Shown in pieces: positions 1 through 9,221 of a stretch of DNA of 64,000 nucleotides. Source of the DNA: Thraustochytrium sp. TN22. Lineage: Eukaryota; Sar; Bigyra; Thraustochytrida; Thraustochytriidae. The position numbers and the translations under genes are program-made. How positions within the stretch are numbered: the first letter of the stretch is position 1; every line of letters starts with the position of its first letter. Location of the stretch: positions 50,097 to 114,096 of the forward strand of contig JABLUY010000112.1 in NCBI GenBank assembly GCA_013306675.1, in the 5' to 3' direction. The notes under the pieces were generated by a model. The model made no database searches, was not told the DNA's origin, and worked only from the letters and a program-made list of their open reading frames with translations.

Positions 1-1226
1 AGCGGCGACGTGAAGAGCGGGATGCGCCGCGTCTGGCCGGCGCCCAGCCGCATCCCATCCAGTGCGCTCATGAACCAACCCAGCGGCGCTGGAAAGAGCG
101 CCTTGTGCAGGCTCTTGAGGCCCACATAGCCGTTCGACGGCTCGTTGAGCGTGTCGTACCCGAGCACGTTCGGCTCGTCCTTGAGATACTCGGCCACCTT
201 TTGCATCGCATCGAGGTAGTGGCCCTGGAGGTACTCCTGCACCGGCACGCCCTCCACGCGCGTCGTCGGCGCGTACACGTCGCCGGCGAAGAACAGCGTG
301 AACATCGTCGCGGCCGCCAGCCGGTTGTAGTTGGTAGGCCACAGCATGCGCGGGAACGGGTCGCCGAACTCCTGGTGCGTGGTCGCAGCACCCGCCGCAA
401 AGAGCTGGTCGATGTCGAAGCCCACCGCCTCCAGCGTCCAGCGCGGCGCGCCGTCGCCGCCAGTCCAGCGAGACCACACGTCCTGGTGCGGGTCGATGAA
501 GACCGAGATTTCGTGCTCCGCGCACTTGCGAATCACCGCGCGCAGGTACTCGAGGTACTCGGTGTCGTACTGGCCCGGGCCGGCGTGTTCGACAGCCTCC
601 CAGGTGATGAGGAAGCGCAGAAAGGTGAAGCCCCAAGCGCGCAGGCGCGCGAGGTGCTCGTCCGCCTCCTCGAGCGCGAAAGGCCGCCCCACGAAGCTGA
701 CCTCGGCTGGATCGCCGTGCAGACCCTCGGGCCGCCACGTGTCGCCGTCCGGCTGCGTCGGCACCTTGGTGTCGCCGCCGAGGTTGACACCGCGCAGCAT
801 GAGCACGCGGCCCTCGCCGTCCCGGAAGAACTCTCCGTCGCACAGCAGCTCAGCGCCCACGCCCGGCACCTGCGGCGCCTCGCTCAGGGGCAGCACCTGG
901 TACAGCCCCTCGGCCTGCGGCACGTGCGGCACCTTGAGCGTCTCCGTGCTCATCATGCCGAAGGCCAGGAGCGCGGCCGCCGCCGCGGATCCGATCGACC
1001 GCAGCTTCGACCTTTCGGCGAACAGCTGCCGGGCCGCGCCCAGCAGCACGAGCGCCAGCGCGATCGCCACCGCGCTCACCATCTGCTCAGCGGCCCAGCC
1101 ATTGAAGATGCTCGCGAGCGCCGTCAGGATGGGCGTCAGCACCTTGTCCCGCGTCGTCAGCGGCGAGTTCGCCGCCTTGAGCACCTGCACGAGCTTCACC
1201 GACTCGTCGATCACCTGCTCGCGCAT
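1..1226 (-). CDS. GH5 glycosidase, endoglycoceramidase/glucosylceramidase-related (C-terminus off the left edge)
   Basis: About 408 codons are present, read right to left from ATG at 1226; the 3' part lies outside the window. The first ~95 residues contain two hydrophobic stretches (about 50-70 and 78-95), so the enzyme is probably membrane-anchored. The GH5 domain follows, opening with a DGEGRVLMLRGVNLGG strand typical of the GH5 subfamily that holds fungal steryl-glucosidases and glucosylceramidases. HQDVWSR lies on the beta-4 side, and LNEPS carries the general acid/base Glu (about residue 362). The catalytic nucleophile Glu would be beyond the edge. Expected role: hydrolysis of beta-glucosides of lipids such as glucosylceramide or steryl glucoside. 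The start is the first ATG in a frame that reads cleanly; a 860-bp repeat-rich flank lies upstream. Family is firm, substrate is inferred. Confidence 0.85.
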   Translation of the reverse strand, partial: MREQVIDESVKLVQVLKAANSPLTTRDKVLTPILTALASIFNGWAAEQMVSAVAIALALVLLGAARQLFAERSKLRSIGSAAAAALLAFGMMSTETLKVPHVPQAEGLYQVLPLSEAPQVPGVGAELLCDGEFFRDGEGRVLMLRGVNLGGDTKVPTQPDGDTWRPEGLHGDPAEVSFVGRPFALEEADEHLARLRAWGFTFLRFLITWEAVEHAGPGQYDTEYLEYLRAVIRKCAEHEISVFIDPHQDVWSRWTGGDGAPRWTLEAVGFDIDQLFAAGAATTHQEFGDPFPRMLWPTNYNRLAAATMFTLFFAGDVYAPTTRVEGVPVQEYLQGHYLDAMQKVAEYLKDEPNVLGYDTLNEPSNGYVGLKSLHKALFPAPLGWFMSALDGMRLGAGQTRRIPLFTSP

Positions 1227-1270
1227 CCTGTCGGATCCTGCGCGCGCCGCTCTGCCCGCGCCGGGCCGCG

Positions 1271-1304
<34 letters not shown>

Positions 1305-2088
1305 CCAGCGCCTGCGCCTGCGCCTGCGCCTGCGCCGTGCCTGCGTCGCTCGCCCGCTCGCCCGCTCGCCCGCTCGCCCGCGCAGCGGGTCCGCCGGCCG
1401 CGCGCCGCTGCCTCGCCGCGCTCGCCGCGCTCGCCGCGCTCGCCGCCCGCCTGCCGCGCGCGCAGGCCCGGCTCGGCTCGGCTCGGCTCGGCTCGGCTTG
1501 AGGTTTTGGAGCGGAGCGTCAACGCTCGGCGGCGAGAGCGAGAGCGAGAACCTGGGCGAGAGCCTGAGCGAGCCCAGCCGCGGCGAGGCTCCAACTCGGC
1601 GTCAGGCGCGGTCGCGCTGACCAGCCCCGCTGCTTCGCTGCGCCGCGCTGCGCTGCGCTGCGCTGCGCTGCGCTGAGTTGCGATGCGCTGATCCGCCACG
1701 CGTCGCTGGCGAGGACCTAGGGAGGGCAAGCTCACGATCCGTACAGGCGGAGGCAAGCAGGTGCGCGTGAGCTTAAGATTGCGCGGCAATGATGCTTGGC
1801 AGGATGGCACACTGGAAAGATTGCATTCCGAATCGGCCACGAGGTGGCTGCTTGCTAAGCTAAGTCTGTAGGACGCAAGCTCGCCCGTCGACGTCGGGGC
1901 CGCTTGCTCATGATTCGAGCACGAACTGCAGGAAGAGCTCTGTCTTTGCTTCGTCTTTGTCATCTCTGACTCTGTGCGGATGCAAAGTCAAAAGACAGAC
2001 GCTCTTGCACTGACGCGCGAACCGCGAGGTAGTAGTTATCACCGCCATTCCTCACTGCTCGACAGTCTTGGCTTCTCTTCTCACTGGC
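1227..2088. repeat. 5' flank of the GH5 gene with stacked simple repeats
   Basis: No gene is supported here. About 1258-1680 is a patchwork of short tandem arrays: hexamers GCGTCT and GCGCCT (1268-1335), GCTCGCCC (1350-1382), CGCCGCGCT (1411-1445), GGCTC pentamers (1470-1497) and GCTGC pentamers (1637-1674). Antisense frames across these arrays give long low-complexity translations that I do not accept as genes. The part 1680-2088 is ordinary spacer between the RIOK3 stop and this flank. Confidence 0.7.
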
Positions 2089-4092
2089 TCACTGTCGGAC
2101 CTCCACGGAAACGCCCTCGCGGCTGCCCTCGATCGCTCCGGAATCATCCATCTCGCTGGACCCGGTGGTGGTCCCGGTCGCCTCCACAAGCTGTGCGAGC
2201 CACACGGTGCAGGCCTCGTCGAAAGTGGCCGGCTTGGGACATCCAGGGTCCAGGTTGGAGAGGAGGAGCGACACGAGATGCTCCGGCTCGAGCGTGTGCT
2301 GCACGCCGCGGGAGCGGAAGAAGCGGGTGATGTTGGTGGCGTCAGAGAGCAGAAAGTCGTGCGCGCGCGGGTGCACGTGCAGCACGGCCTGGCCAAGGTC
2401 AATGACGTAGCACTTGCCCTGCATGTAGAGCAGATTGTACTCGGAAAGATCGGCGTGCACGAGACCGCATTGCACGAGGAGCGCGTACATGATGCAGGTG
2501 ACCTGCTCATAGCACTTTTGCATGCGACGCGTGGACAGGTTGGCCTCCTTGAGCTGAGGCGCGGGCCAGCCGTCCTCGCCGATAAACTCCATGACCATAA
2601 TGTTGTTCACGAGCGCCACCGGATAGGGGCACGGCAGGCCTGCGCGTCGCACGCGCGTGAGATTGCGCATCTCCTTTTCGGCCCAGATGCGCACGACCTT
2701 GCGCGGGTTCTGACGGGTGAGCTGCTCCACGGTGCGAAAGCGATGGTCGCCCTTGACGTAGTCGAGACGATTCTTGAACTCCGTGAGGGTCGTCTTGAAG
2801 AGCTTGAGCGCGAACGAGTCAAGCACGACCTCCTCGAGCGGCTTGCCGCGCCGCGGCGTGCCGCCCGCATTCTTGGGCCGGGGCTTGACATCGACGCCCT
2901 CCTCCTCGGCCGCCTCCGCCACCTGGGCCGTGCGGGCGAGCTCCGCGGTGCTGCCGGAGGCAAAGGTGCTCTCGTCCTCGTCCTCGTCGCCAGCGCCCCA
3001 GAGCTCGGCGGCCTCGCCAGGCATGTGCTGCGTGAGCTCGTCGCTGTACTCAGCCATGCTGTCAAAGTGCCCCGTGGCGTGAAAGACGACGGCCTCCTTG
3101 CCGGTGCGCACGATGCCGTTCACCTCCTCGAGCAGACCTGCGTTGAGCAGCTTTTGCAGCGTGAGGCGAGCGCGCTGGTCCAGGCCCTTGGCGTGCGTCT
3201 GCATGGTGTCACGCTCCACGGTGCCGGAGAGGCCCTTGACCGTGCCCTGCTGCTTGCGCATGTTGTGACGCAGCGAGTTGAAGACCTTGTTGGGAAGCTT
3301 GAAGTTGCCAGCGCCGGCGCCTGCCTTGCCCGTGCGCGGGTCGTTCGCCAGCCGGTCCCAGTTGCGCCGCCCGCTCGCCTCCGGGTCGTGCTTGGTGATG
3401 ATCTCCTGGTCGCCGCCCTGGCCCTTGAGCGCCTTGTTACGCACGGGCCACGGAGGCAGCTTACGCGCCGCCGCGGCCGCCTCAGTCTGCTTGTTCAGGC
3501 CCAGTTCCTCGGCGAAGGCCTTCTGCAGGCTCTCCATCTCCTCCTGCAGCGCGGCCGCGTCATCCGCCGAGTACCGCACGGTCTCCGCCTCGCCGCGGCG
3601 CTGCGCCTGCAGCTCCTCGGGCGACATGAAGCGCGACCGCAGGCGCACCTTGCCGGCGTAGTTGCGCTGGCCATACTGCCGAAAGGCCTCCAGCGCGGCC
3701 TGCTCCTCCTCCTGCAGGCTCAGCGCGAGCGCCAGGTCCGCCGCCTCGTCCGTGGCGGCGCGCTCATGCTCCTGCGCCTTGGCCTGCGCCTTGGCCTGCG
3801 CCTCATCCTGGTCCGGCTCCGGCTCGCCGGCCTCTGCGCGCGAGAGCGCCAGCGCGAGCCGCAGGTCCTCGTCCATGTCCTCCTCGCTCTGCGTCTGCTT
3901 GCTCTCCTGCAGGAGCCCCTGCACCTGCTGCTGCTGCTGCCGCTGCTGCTGCTCGCCGCCGTCCTCCTTGCGCGCTTCTCCGTCCGCGCGCGTCGTCGCG
4001 TCGCCGCGCTGCAGCGTCTCCGCCAGCTGCGCGCTCATGATCTCCGCCATGCCGGCCGCGCGCGGCGCGCTGGGCGCCGTCGCCCACGCCAT
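2089..4092 (-). CDS. RIOK3: RIO-family atypical protein kinase, RIOK3 type, with two N-terminal UIM-like helices
   Basis: 667 residues from ATG at 4092. The C-terminal half is a RIO kinase: a TGKEAVVFHA nucleotide loop, the catalytic loop HADLSEYN (His546, Asp548, Asn553), and the metal-binding IDLGQ (Asp565) in place of DFG. The preceding block KHDPEASGRRN...KLPNKVFN identifies the RIOK3 branch rather than RIOK1 or RIOK2. RIOK3 proteins associate with pre-40S particles. Two alanine/leucine helices with the LxLALxLS pattern near residues 75-85 and 116-127, followed by acidic residues, look like ubiquitin-interacting motifs; a Gln-rich stretch sits between. The frame stays open further upstream into 163-bp tandem repeats, so ATG 4092 (or 4050) is preferred over the far upstream starts. 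It is divergent from MPP6. Confidence 0.93.
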   Translation of the reverse strand: MAWATAPSAPRAAGMAEIMSAQLAETLQRGDATTRADGEARKEDGGEQQQRQQQQQVQGLLQESKQTQSEEDMDEDLRLALALSRAEAGEPEPDQDEAQAKAQAKAQEHERAATDEAADLALALSLQEEEQAALEAFRQYGQRNYAGKVRLRSRFMSPEELQAQRRGEAETVRYSADDAAALQEEMESLQKAFAEELGLNKQTEAAAAARKLPPWPVRNKALKGQGGDQEIITKHDPEASGRRNWDRLANDPRTGKAGAGAGNFKLPNKVFNSLRHNMRKQQGTVKGLSGTVERDTMQTHAKGLDQRARLTLQKLLNAGLLEEVNGIVRTGKEAVVFHATGHFDSMAEYSDELTQHMPGEAAELWGAGDEDEDESTFASGSTAELARTAQVAEAAEEEGVDVKPRPKNAGGTPRRGKPLEEVVLDSFALKLFKTTLTEFKNRLDYVKGDHRFRTVEQLTRQNPRKVVRIWAEKEMRNLTRVRRAGLPCPYPVALVNNIMVMEFIGEDGWPAPQLKEANLSTRRMQKCYEQVTCIMYALLVQCGLVHADLSEYNLLYMQGKCYVIDLGQAVLHVHPRAHDFLLSDATNITRFFRSRGVQHTLEPEHLVSLLLSNLDPGCPKPATFDEACTVWLAQLVEATGTTTGSSEMDDSGAIEGSREGVSVEVRQ

Positions 4093-5283
4093 GCTGCCGC
4101 CGCTGCCGCTGCCGCTGCCGCCGCGCACGCCGCGCGAGCCGCGCCGCAGAGGTCTGTCTGCCTCCGCGTTCGGGGTCTGCGCGTGCGGCGCCGCGGCGGC
4201 GCTCGCGACCTCAGGCCAGAATTTCAGAAAGGCGCGGCCTCCGACGCGAGGGCGCCGCGCTCGCCGCGCTCCGAGCTGCGCGTCCAGGCCGCCGCGGCGT
4301 TCCGGGTCTGCCGAGCGTGCCTCGCGCGCGCAGCTCCGGCCGGACTGCTCTGAGCCCGTCTGCGGCACGCGCACGGACCCGGGCTCGGACCTCGGCGACG
4401 CCGACGAGGAGCGAGGCGCGCACGACGACTCGGAGGACGTGTTCCCGGCGCGCTGCTCGCCGGAAGTTGAGCACGCCACTGACCGGCGCGAGGGGGAGGG
4501 CGGCTACGACGACCACGAGCTCGAATGACACTGGCAGCGCGGCGGTGACGTACGACCACGGCGTGCTCCGCAGCACGGACGAGGCGGAGGACTCGGAGGA
4601 CGTGTTCCCGGCGCGCTGCTCGCCGGAAGTTGAGCACGCCACTGACCGGCGCGAGGGGGAGGGCGGCTACGACGACCACGAGCTCGAATGACGCTGGCAA
4701 CGCGGCAGTGACGTACGACCACGGCGTGCTCCGCAGCACGGACGAGGAGGAGGACTCGGAGGACGTGCTCCCGGCGCGCTGCTCGCCGGAAGCCGCACGC
4801 GACTGACCGCGGCGCGAGGAGGAGGGCGGCTACGACGACCACGAGCTCGAATGACACTGGCAACGCGGCGGTGACGAACGTACTAAGGTAGTACCAAGTA
4901 CCTCGGCGTGCTCCGCAGCATGGACTCCGAGGTGATCGACATGAGGTCGTGCAAGCGGCGAGCGAAACGTGGCCTCATTCGGGGGCGGCGTCGTGGTCGC
5001 CGGTCGCAGCCACTGCGCAGCCGCCGCCGGGCGCAGCCGTCTTGATCGCAGGGCTTTGGCGAGGCTCCGCGCCGCCACGACTTGGCTGGCGGCGGCCACG
5101 GCCACCGCTGCGCAGCGCCAGACCCTCAGGCCGCCGACCACGCTCGCCGCGGGGCCGCGGCGCGGCGGCGGGGCGCGCGAGGCGGCCGGCAGGCAGGCAG
5201 GCAGGCAGGCGAGCCGCAGGGCTCGCGGCGCGCGACGGGCCGCGGCGCGCGGCGAGCGGCGAGAGAGAGAGAGGGGCGGCGCC
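4093..5283. promoter_or_regulatory. Divergent intergenic region of RIOK3 and MPP6
   Basis: 1.2 kb between two outward-facing starts, so it should hold both promoters. It contains three 163-bp tandem repeats (separate entry), a short inverted repeat GTACTA-AGG-TAGTAC near 4880, and a purine-rich GAGAGAGAGAG stretch about 10 bases before the MPP6 ATG. No TATA box was seen. Confidence 0.55.
4427..4915. repeat. Three 163-bp tandem repeats in the RIOK3/MPP6 divergent promoter
   Basis: Units begin with GACTCGGAGGACGT at 4427, 4590 and 4753. The first two are nearly identical; the third has diverged. The first two units carry CCGGAAGT, the third CCGGAAGC. Units one and two include GTGACGTACGACCACGG; the third has GTGACGAACGTAC. 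The period is not a multiple of three, so the long open frames through it shift frame at each unit, arguing for non-coding repeats. Confidence 0.9.
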
Positions 5284-5949
5284 ATGTGGAGGCCCGGCGC
5301 GCCCGCGCCCGGCGGCGCGCAGAAGAAGAAGAAGAAGCAGAAGCAGCAGAAGCAAAAGCAGAAGCCGAGCAAGCCGCAGGAGCAGGCCAAGGACAAGGAC
5401 AAGCCGCAGGACAAGCCGGCCAAGCCAGAACGCACGTCTGAGCCCAAGCAGCAGCCGGAGGCGTCGAACTCGGGGCACAAGGGCGGCGAGGCGGTGCTCG
5501 AGCTCGACTCGCGGCCCGTGCCGGCCGGCTCCGTGGCGCGCGATGAGCCGCGCGCGACGCCGCCCGGCGGCAAGTCCGAGCTGTCGTCGGCGGTGCGCGG
5601 CCTGCGCTTCATGCAGCGCAAAGAGGAGGAGCAGGCGCGCGCGTCCAAGGAGGCGGAGCGCCAGCGCAAGCTGCGCGAGGAGAAGTGGGTCATCGATCCG
5701 TCTCTCCTACACTCGGCCACGGGCGACCTGGTGTGCGAGCCGCTGCTGACGGCGCCAAGACAGGTGCGCGGGCGGCGGTCCTTTGGCGCCTTCAATCAGC
5801 CCCTAGAGGAGCTGGAGACGCAGGCGCAGCGCGACGCGGACCTCTCGGCCAAGGCCAGGGTCGTGGAGGACGACGCCATTGGGCAGGACGAGATGGTCTC
5901 GTACTTTAGCCGGTCCACGCAGCCTCCGAGCAAGCGGCGCAAGAAGTGA
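5284..5949 (+). CDS. MPHOSPH6: M-phase phosphoprotein 6-like nuclear exosome cofactor
   Basis: 221 residues from ATG 5284. After a Lys/Gln-rich basic N-terminus (residues ~13-60) comes the MPP6 signature: ELSSAVRGLRFMQRKEE, then KWVIDPSLL, then the RRSFGAFNQPLEELE box that matches the FRGFNP region of MPP6 proteins. The tail ends in a basic KRRKK that could act as a nuclear signal. MPP6 binds the nuclear RNA exosome and helps recruit the Mtr4 helicase for 5.8S rRNA maturation and RNA surveillance. Human MPP6 is shorter (~160 aa); the extra length is the low-complexity N-terminus. The frame is open upstream to 4969 but that part is Ala/Arg-rich and lacks homology. It converges on NOP9. Confidence 0.85.
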   Translation: MWRPGAPAPGGAQKKKKKQKQQKQKQKPSKPQEQAKDKDKPQDKPAKPERTSEPKQQPEASNSGHKGGEAVLELDSRPVPAGSVARDEPRATPPGGKSELSSAVRGLRFMQRKEEEQARASKEAERQRKLREEKWVIDPSLLHSATGDLVCEPLLTAPRQVRGRRSFGAFNQPLEELETQAQRDADLSAKARVVEDDAIGQDEMVSYFSRSTQPPSKRRKK

Positions 5950-6140
5950 AAGAGGGGCGGAGTGGAGTTCGTTTGGGGCTACGAAGGGGCGCATGCTTCG
6001 GCGTGTATCTCATCTCGGGTTCGGTTTCACCACTTACTCTAGCTAGGTTGTCACATAAAAAGGGAAAACGTATGCCACGCACACTCACGCACTCGCCCAC
6101 TCACTCACTCACACATCAGCCAGTCACTCACGGTCAGTCC

Positions 6141-8177
6141 TCAGAAAAGCTCCATCTTCTTGGCCTTCTTGGCCTTCTTGGCCTTTGTGTCACCGTCAGC
6201 GGCACGCTTTCGGTTGCCCGCGCGCTCGCCGGCGCGCTCGAGGTCTTGCATGAAGTTCACCATGGTCTCCTTCTTGGTCTTGGCCTTGACAAGGCTCTGC
6301 GCGGTCTTCCACTGGTCCGGCTGGCGCGCGTAGAGCGAGACCTTGCAGTGCCGCAGAAGGCCGGCGCCGCCGCGCGAGCCGGCCAGGCGCTCCTGGCGGC
6401 GCGCGAGCGCCTTGACAATGACCGTGCGGTCCTTGAGCGTGCCGCCGTCAAAGGCCTTGCGGATCACGTGGCAGCCGAAGCGGTCGCTCGCGACGCGCGC
6501 CAGGTCCTCCTGCAGCTTGGACAGGACGCGCTGCTTGGCCCACTGCGCGGCGGCGCCGGCGTCCATGAGCGGCTCCAGCACATATCGACCGCCCACTGGG
6601 TCGCAGGCCAGCTGACGCAGCGTCTGCGCGTCCATGGACGCCAAGCTCTCCAGCAGCGCGCGCACGCTCTCCGGGGCGAACTGCAGCATGGCGCCAACCA
6701 CGCGGGCGCCCAGAACAGACACGCGCACGCTGCGGAAAGTCTGGCCGTCCTCGCCAGCCTCCGCCTCCGCCTCGACCTTGGCCTCCGCCTCCGCCTCCGC
6801 CTTGTCGTCCGCCTCCGCCTTCTTGCCCGCGCCCGAGGCGCGAAAGCCCAGGAGGGCCTCCACGGCGCCCTGCGGCGCTGCCGACTTGGCGCGCCGTGCG
6901 CGCAGCGCCTTGAGCACGCTCCGGCACAGCCGGCTCTGCAGCTGCTTGCTGCGGGTCTCGCACGCCTCGCACAGGCGCCAGAGGATGCCAAGGCGCGAGT
7001 CGAGGATGGAGGTCTCAAGCGCCGGCTCAATCTCCTCGAGCGCAGCCTCCACCTGCTCCTCCGTGTGAAGGTGCGCCAGCGCGCTCTGCACAACGTGGTT
7101 GGTGACGGGGTGCTTGATCTGCTCGCGCATGCGGCCCTGGAAGCAGCTCGCGTACAGCGCCTCGTCGAAAAAGGTGTCGTCGCACGCCGTCACAATGACC
7201 TGCACGACGTGGCTGCCGACGCCGTGCTGCGCCTGCTGCCAAAAGGCATCTGCGTTGGGCGCCTCGTCCGTCTCGCCCATGCCCAGCGCCTTGCGCACCA
7301 CCGCGCGCCACGCCTTGTGGCGAGGCGGCGTGTACTGCAGCACGAGCTGCACCGCCGGCGAGGCGTGCGTGTTCTGGCACGCCTCGCGCACCTCGTCCAC
7401 GCTCCAGCCCGCCATGGCCGTCAAGAAGGCGCCCAGCGAGGCCGCGAACTCCTTGTCTGCCGTGGCGCGCACCATGCGCGCCGTCACAAGCGGCTCGCCG
7501 GTCTTGCGCTTGGCGCGCGGGTCCACGCCAGCCAGCACGCGCATCAGCGCGCGCACCACGTGCGACCCGCACGAGTCGTAGATCAGGTCCCACCAGACCT
7601 GCTTCACCACCAGCGTCTTGGCCATGTCCATGATGAGCGCGCGGAGCCCCGCGCGCCCGGCATCCTCGCCCGTGCCCGCACCGGCATCATTCTCCTCGCC
7701 GCCCTCCTCCGCGTCCTCCTCGTCCTCGTCCTCCTCGTTCTCCTCGCCGGCCGTGGCGGTGCGCGCCTTGCCGTTCAGCACGGCGTACACCTGGCCGAGG
7801 CAAGTCTGCAGCACGTGCGAGCCCTGCGGGTTGGTGCTCACGAAGCCAAAGTAGCGCTTGTTGTTGGCGAGGAACTCGGTCAACTGCGCCGCGTCCGCCT
7901 CGCGCAGCAGCGTCTCCAGCACGTATGAGAGTCGCCGCGCGCACGCCAGGCTGGCCTCATGCTTGGAGACCTCCTCGAAGACGTTCTTCACCAGCGCCGC
8001 GCGGCTCTCGGCGTCCAGCGCCGACGCCAGCGCGCCCTCCACGCCGCGCACGTAGTCCGCCATCTCCTCGTCCGGCTGCCGCGGCCGCTCGTTCGACCAC
8101 GACGCGGCGCCCTCCTCGGCGCCAGCATCCTCCGCCGCGCCCGCCGCCAGGATCGACTCCGACGCCGCCGCCGCCAT
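6141..8177 (-). CDS. NOP9: NOP9-like pumilio-repeat nucleolar protein
   Basis: 678 residues from ATG 8177. The chain is built of helical pumilio-type repeats, recognisable at FGFVSTNPQGSHVLQTCL, YDSCGSHVVRALM, GVGSHVVQVIV, HPVTNHVVQSAL, DPVGGRYVLEPLM and SDRFGCHVIRKAF. The divergent repeats and the YVRGVEGAL/FEEVSKHE start fit NOP9 better than PUF6/PUM3. NOP9 binds pre-rRNA around the 18S 3' end and is needed for 40S formation. Two acidic/low-complexity inserts lie near residues 145-175 and 440-490, and the C-terminus is a Lys-rich KAKKAKKAKK nucleolar-type signal. It is convergent with MPP6 (191 bp apart). Confidence 0.85.
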   Translation of the reverse strand: MAAAASESILAAGAAEDAGAEEGAASWSNERPRQPDEEMADYVRGVEGALASALDAESRAALVKNVFEEVSKHEASLACARRLSYVLETLLREADAAQLTEFLANNKRYFGFVSTNPQGSHVLQTCLGQVYAVLNGKARTATAGEENEEDEDEEDAEEGGEENDAGAGTGEDAGRAGLRALIMDMAKTLVVKQVWWDLIYDSCGSHVVRALMRVLAGVDPRAKRKTGEPLVTARMVRATADKEFAASLGAFLTAMAGWSVDEVREACQNTHASPAVQLVLQYTPPRHKAWRAVVRKALGMGETDEAPNADAFWQQAQHGVGSHVVQVIVTACDDTFFDEALYASCFQGRMREQIKHPVTNHVVQSALAHLHTEEQVEAALEEIEPALETSILDSRLGILWRLCEACETRSKQLQSRLCRSVLKALRARRAKSAAPQGAVEALLGFRASGAGKKAEADDKAEAEAEAKVEAEAEAGEDGQTFRSVRVSVLGARVVGAMLQFAPESVRALLESLASMDAQTLRQLACDPVGGRYVLEPLMDAGAAAQWAKQRVLSKLQEDLARVASDRFGCHVIRKAFDGGTLKDRTVIVKALARRQERLAGSRGGAGLLRHCKVSLYARQPDQWKTAQSLVKAKTKKETMVNFMQDLERAGERAGNRKRAADGDTKAKKAKKAKKMELF

Positions 8178-8892
8178 CGTCGCGCCGCTCCGCTTGCCTG
8201 ATTTGGTTCATCCTCGCTGCGCTCCACCACGACGACGCTCCAGAACCAGTGCTCCACGGACCCGCGAAACCGTCCAACGTCTCACCGACCGTTTTCGTAA
8301 CGTCATATGGTGAGCCGGAGCTCAGGCTTCGAGTCGAGCGCAACCAACTTGAGGGACGCCTGGAGCTTTCACAACAAGGCAGGGCAGTGAGGAACGCCCG
8401 GAGTTTTGGTTTCTCTACAAAATGGATCACCACCCGTGAACCTTGAGAAACGGAGAAAACCGACTGGGACCTTGTGCAACGCTGGATTGGTTGCGAACGA
8501 GCTTTGCGAACGAGCAGCCTGAGACCGTGACGGACGATGAGTGCTTACTCCAGGACGGTTTCCTTGTTTGCATGCAGCCAACTAAAGTTTAAAAATTAAA
8601 GGTCTCCAAGGCGAGAGCCTCCTCTTGACACGAAAGAAAGCGCTTGCGCGCCCCAGGGCGTAAGGCAGATCCCTCAAATTTCTTGTACGGATTCATGCGG
8701 TGGCCCAGAGCGCCGCGAAGCCAATTTACATTCGCCAGGTGGCCCAATCCGAGTTGTTGCGTTCTTCATTCGCCTCGACTCGCCTCGCCTCGACTCGACT
8801 CTGCAGCGGACCTGCCCGGGCGTCGCCTCTAGCCTCTCGCCACGCCTCTCTCGCCTCATGAAAACGGCTGCACTCAGCGCGGGCGCGAGAAT
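8178..8892. other. Intergenic region upstream of NOP9
   Basis: No gene is supported. Base composition drops noticeably compared with the genes. A CTCGACTCGCCT-type short repeat lies at 8765-8802. It must contain the NOP9 promoter on the minus side; nothing more specific is visible. Confidence 0.5.
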
Positions 8893-9221
8893 AAGGATAC
8901 CGTATACTTCTACGGCTTCAACCGCTGGCGCCATTGGGCCCAACGCGTCCGGCTTCGTCATGAAGCTCGAGGTGTACCTGCGTCGGGGGCAAGGTACTCT
9001 ACGAGTCTGTGCCCACGATGAGGCCGCACTACAAGAGTAAGAAGCTGCCGTACATTCGCTACAGCGGCACCGACTCGCGCTTCATCATCGACTTTCTCAT
9101 CGACCAGGTGGGCGCCGAGTGCCACGTCGCGCACCTGTTGCCCAAAGCCAAGACCGTGGCGCACTTTGCACTGCGCACAGCCGAAGAGGCCCTCTACGCT
9201 GGCATCGTTTGCGACCGCTGA
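8893..9221 (+). pseudogene. Frame-broken remnant of a FAX/metaxin-like GST-fold protein
   Basis: Three adjacent reading frames together give a recognisable N-terminal thioredoxin/GST-type domain. Frame 1 from 8893 reads KDTVYFYGFNRW; frame 2 from 8933 reads GPNASGFVMKLEVYLRR; frame 3 from 8988 reads GKVLYESVPTMRPHYKSKKL, then a PYIRYSG and SRFIIDFLIDQ block, ending in TAEEALYAGIVCDR at a stop at 9219. This order (YxF, PN.S.F.xKLExYLR, KLPYI, FIIDFL, EEALY) is that of Failed-axon-connections/metaxin-like proteins, which would be about three times longer. The frame changes and the truncation suggest a decayed copy; short introns are a less likely alternative. Confidence 0.7.

Noticed and set aside
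105-1676. 523-codon plus-strand frame opposite the GH5 gene
   Set aside because: The minus strand carries clear GH5 motifs; this frame runs on into simple repeats.
2068-4353. 761-codon plus-strand frame opposite RIOK3
   Set aside because: Exact antisense of a recognised kinase; its Leu/Arg/His-rich translation is a GC-driven shadow.
4224-4863. Several overlapping minus-strand frames beginning in the 163-bp repeats
   Set aside because: They share repeat-encoded segments that shift frame between units; best explained as non-coding tandem repeats.
5946-7928. 660-codon plus-strand frame opposite NOP9
   Set aside because: Antisense shadow of the pumilio-repeat gene with no domain of its own.
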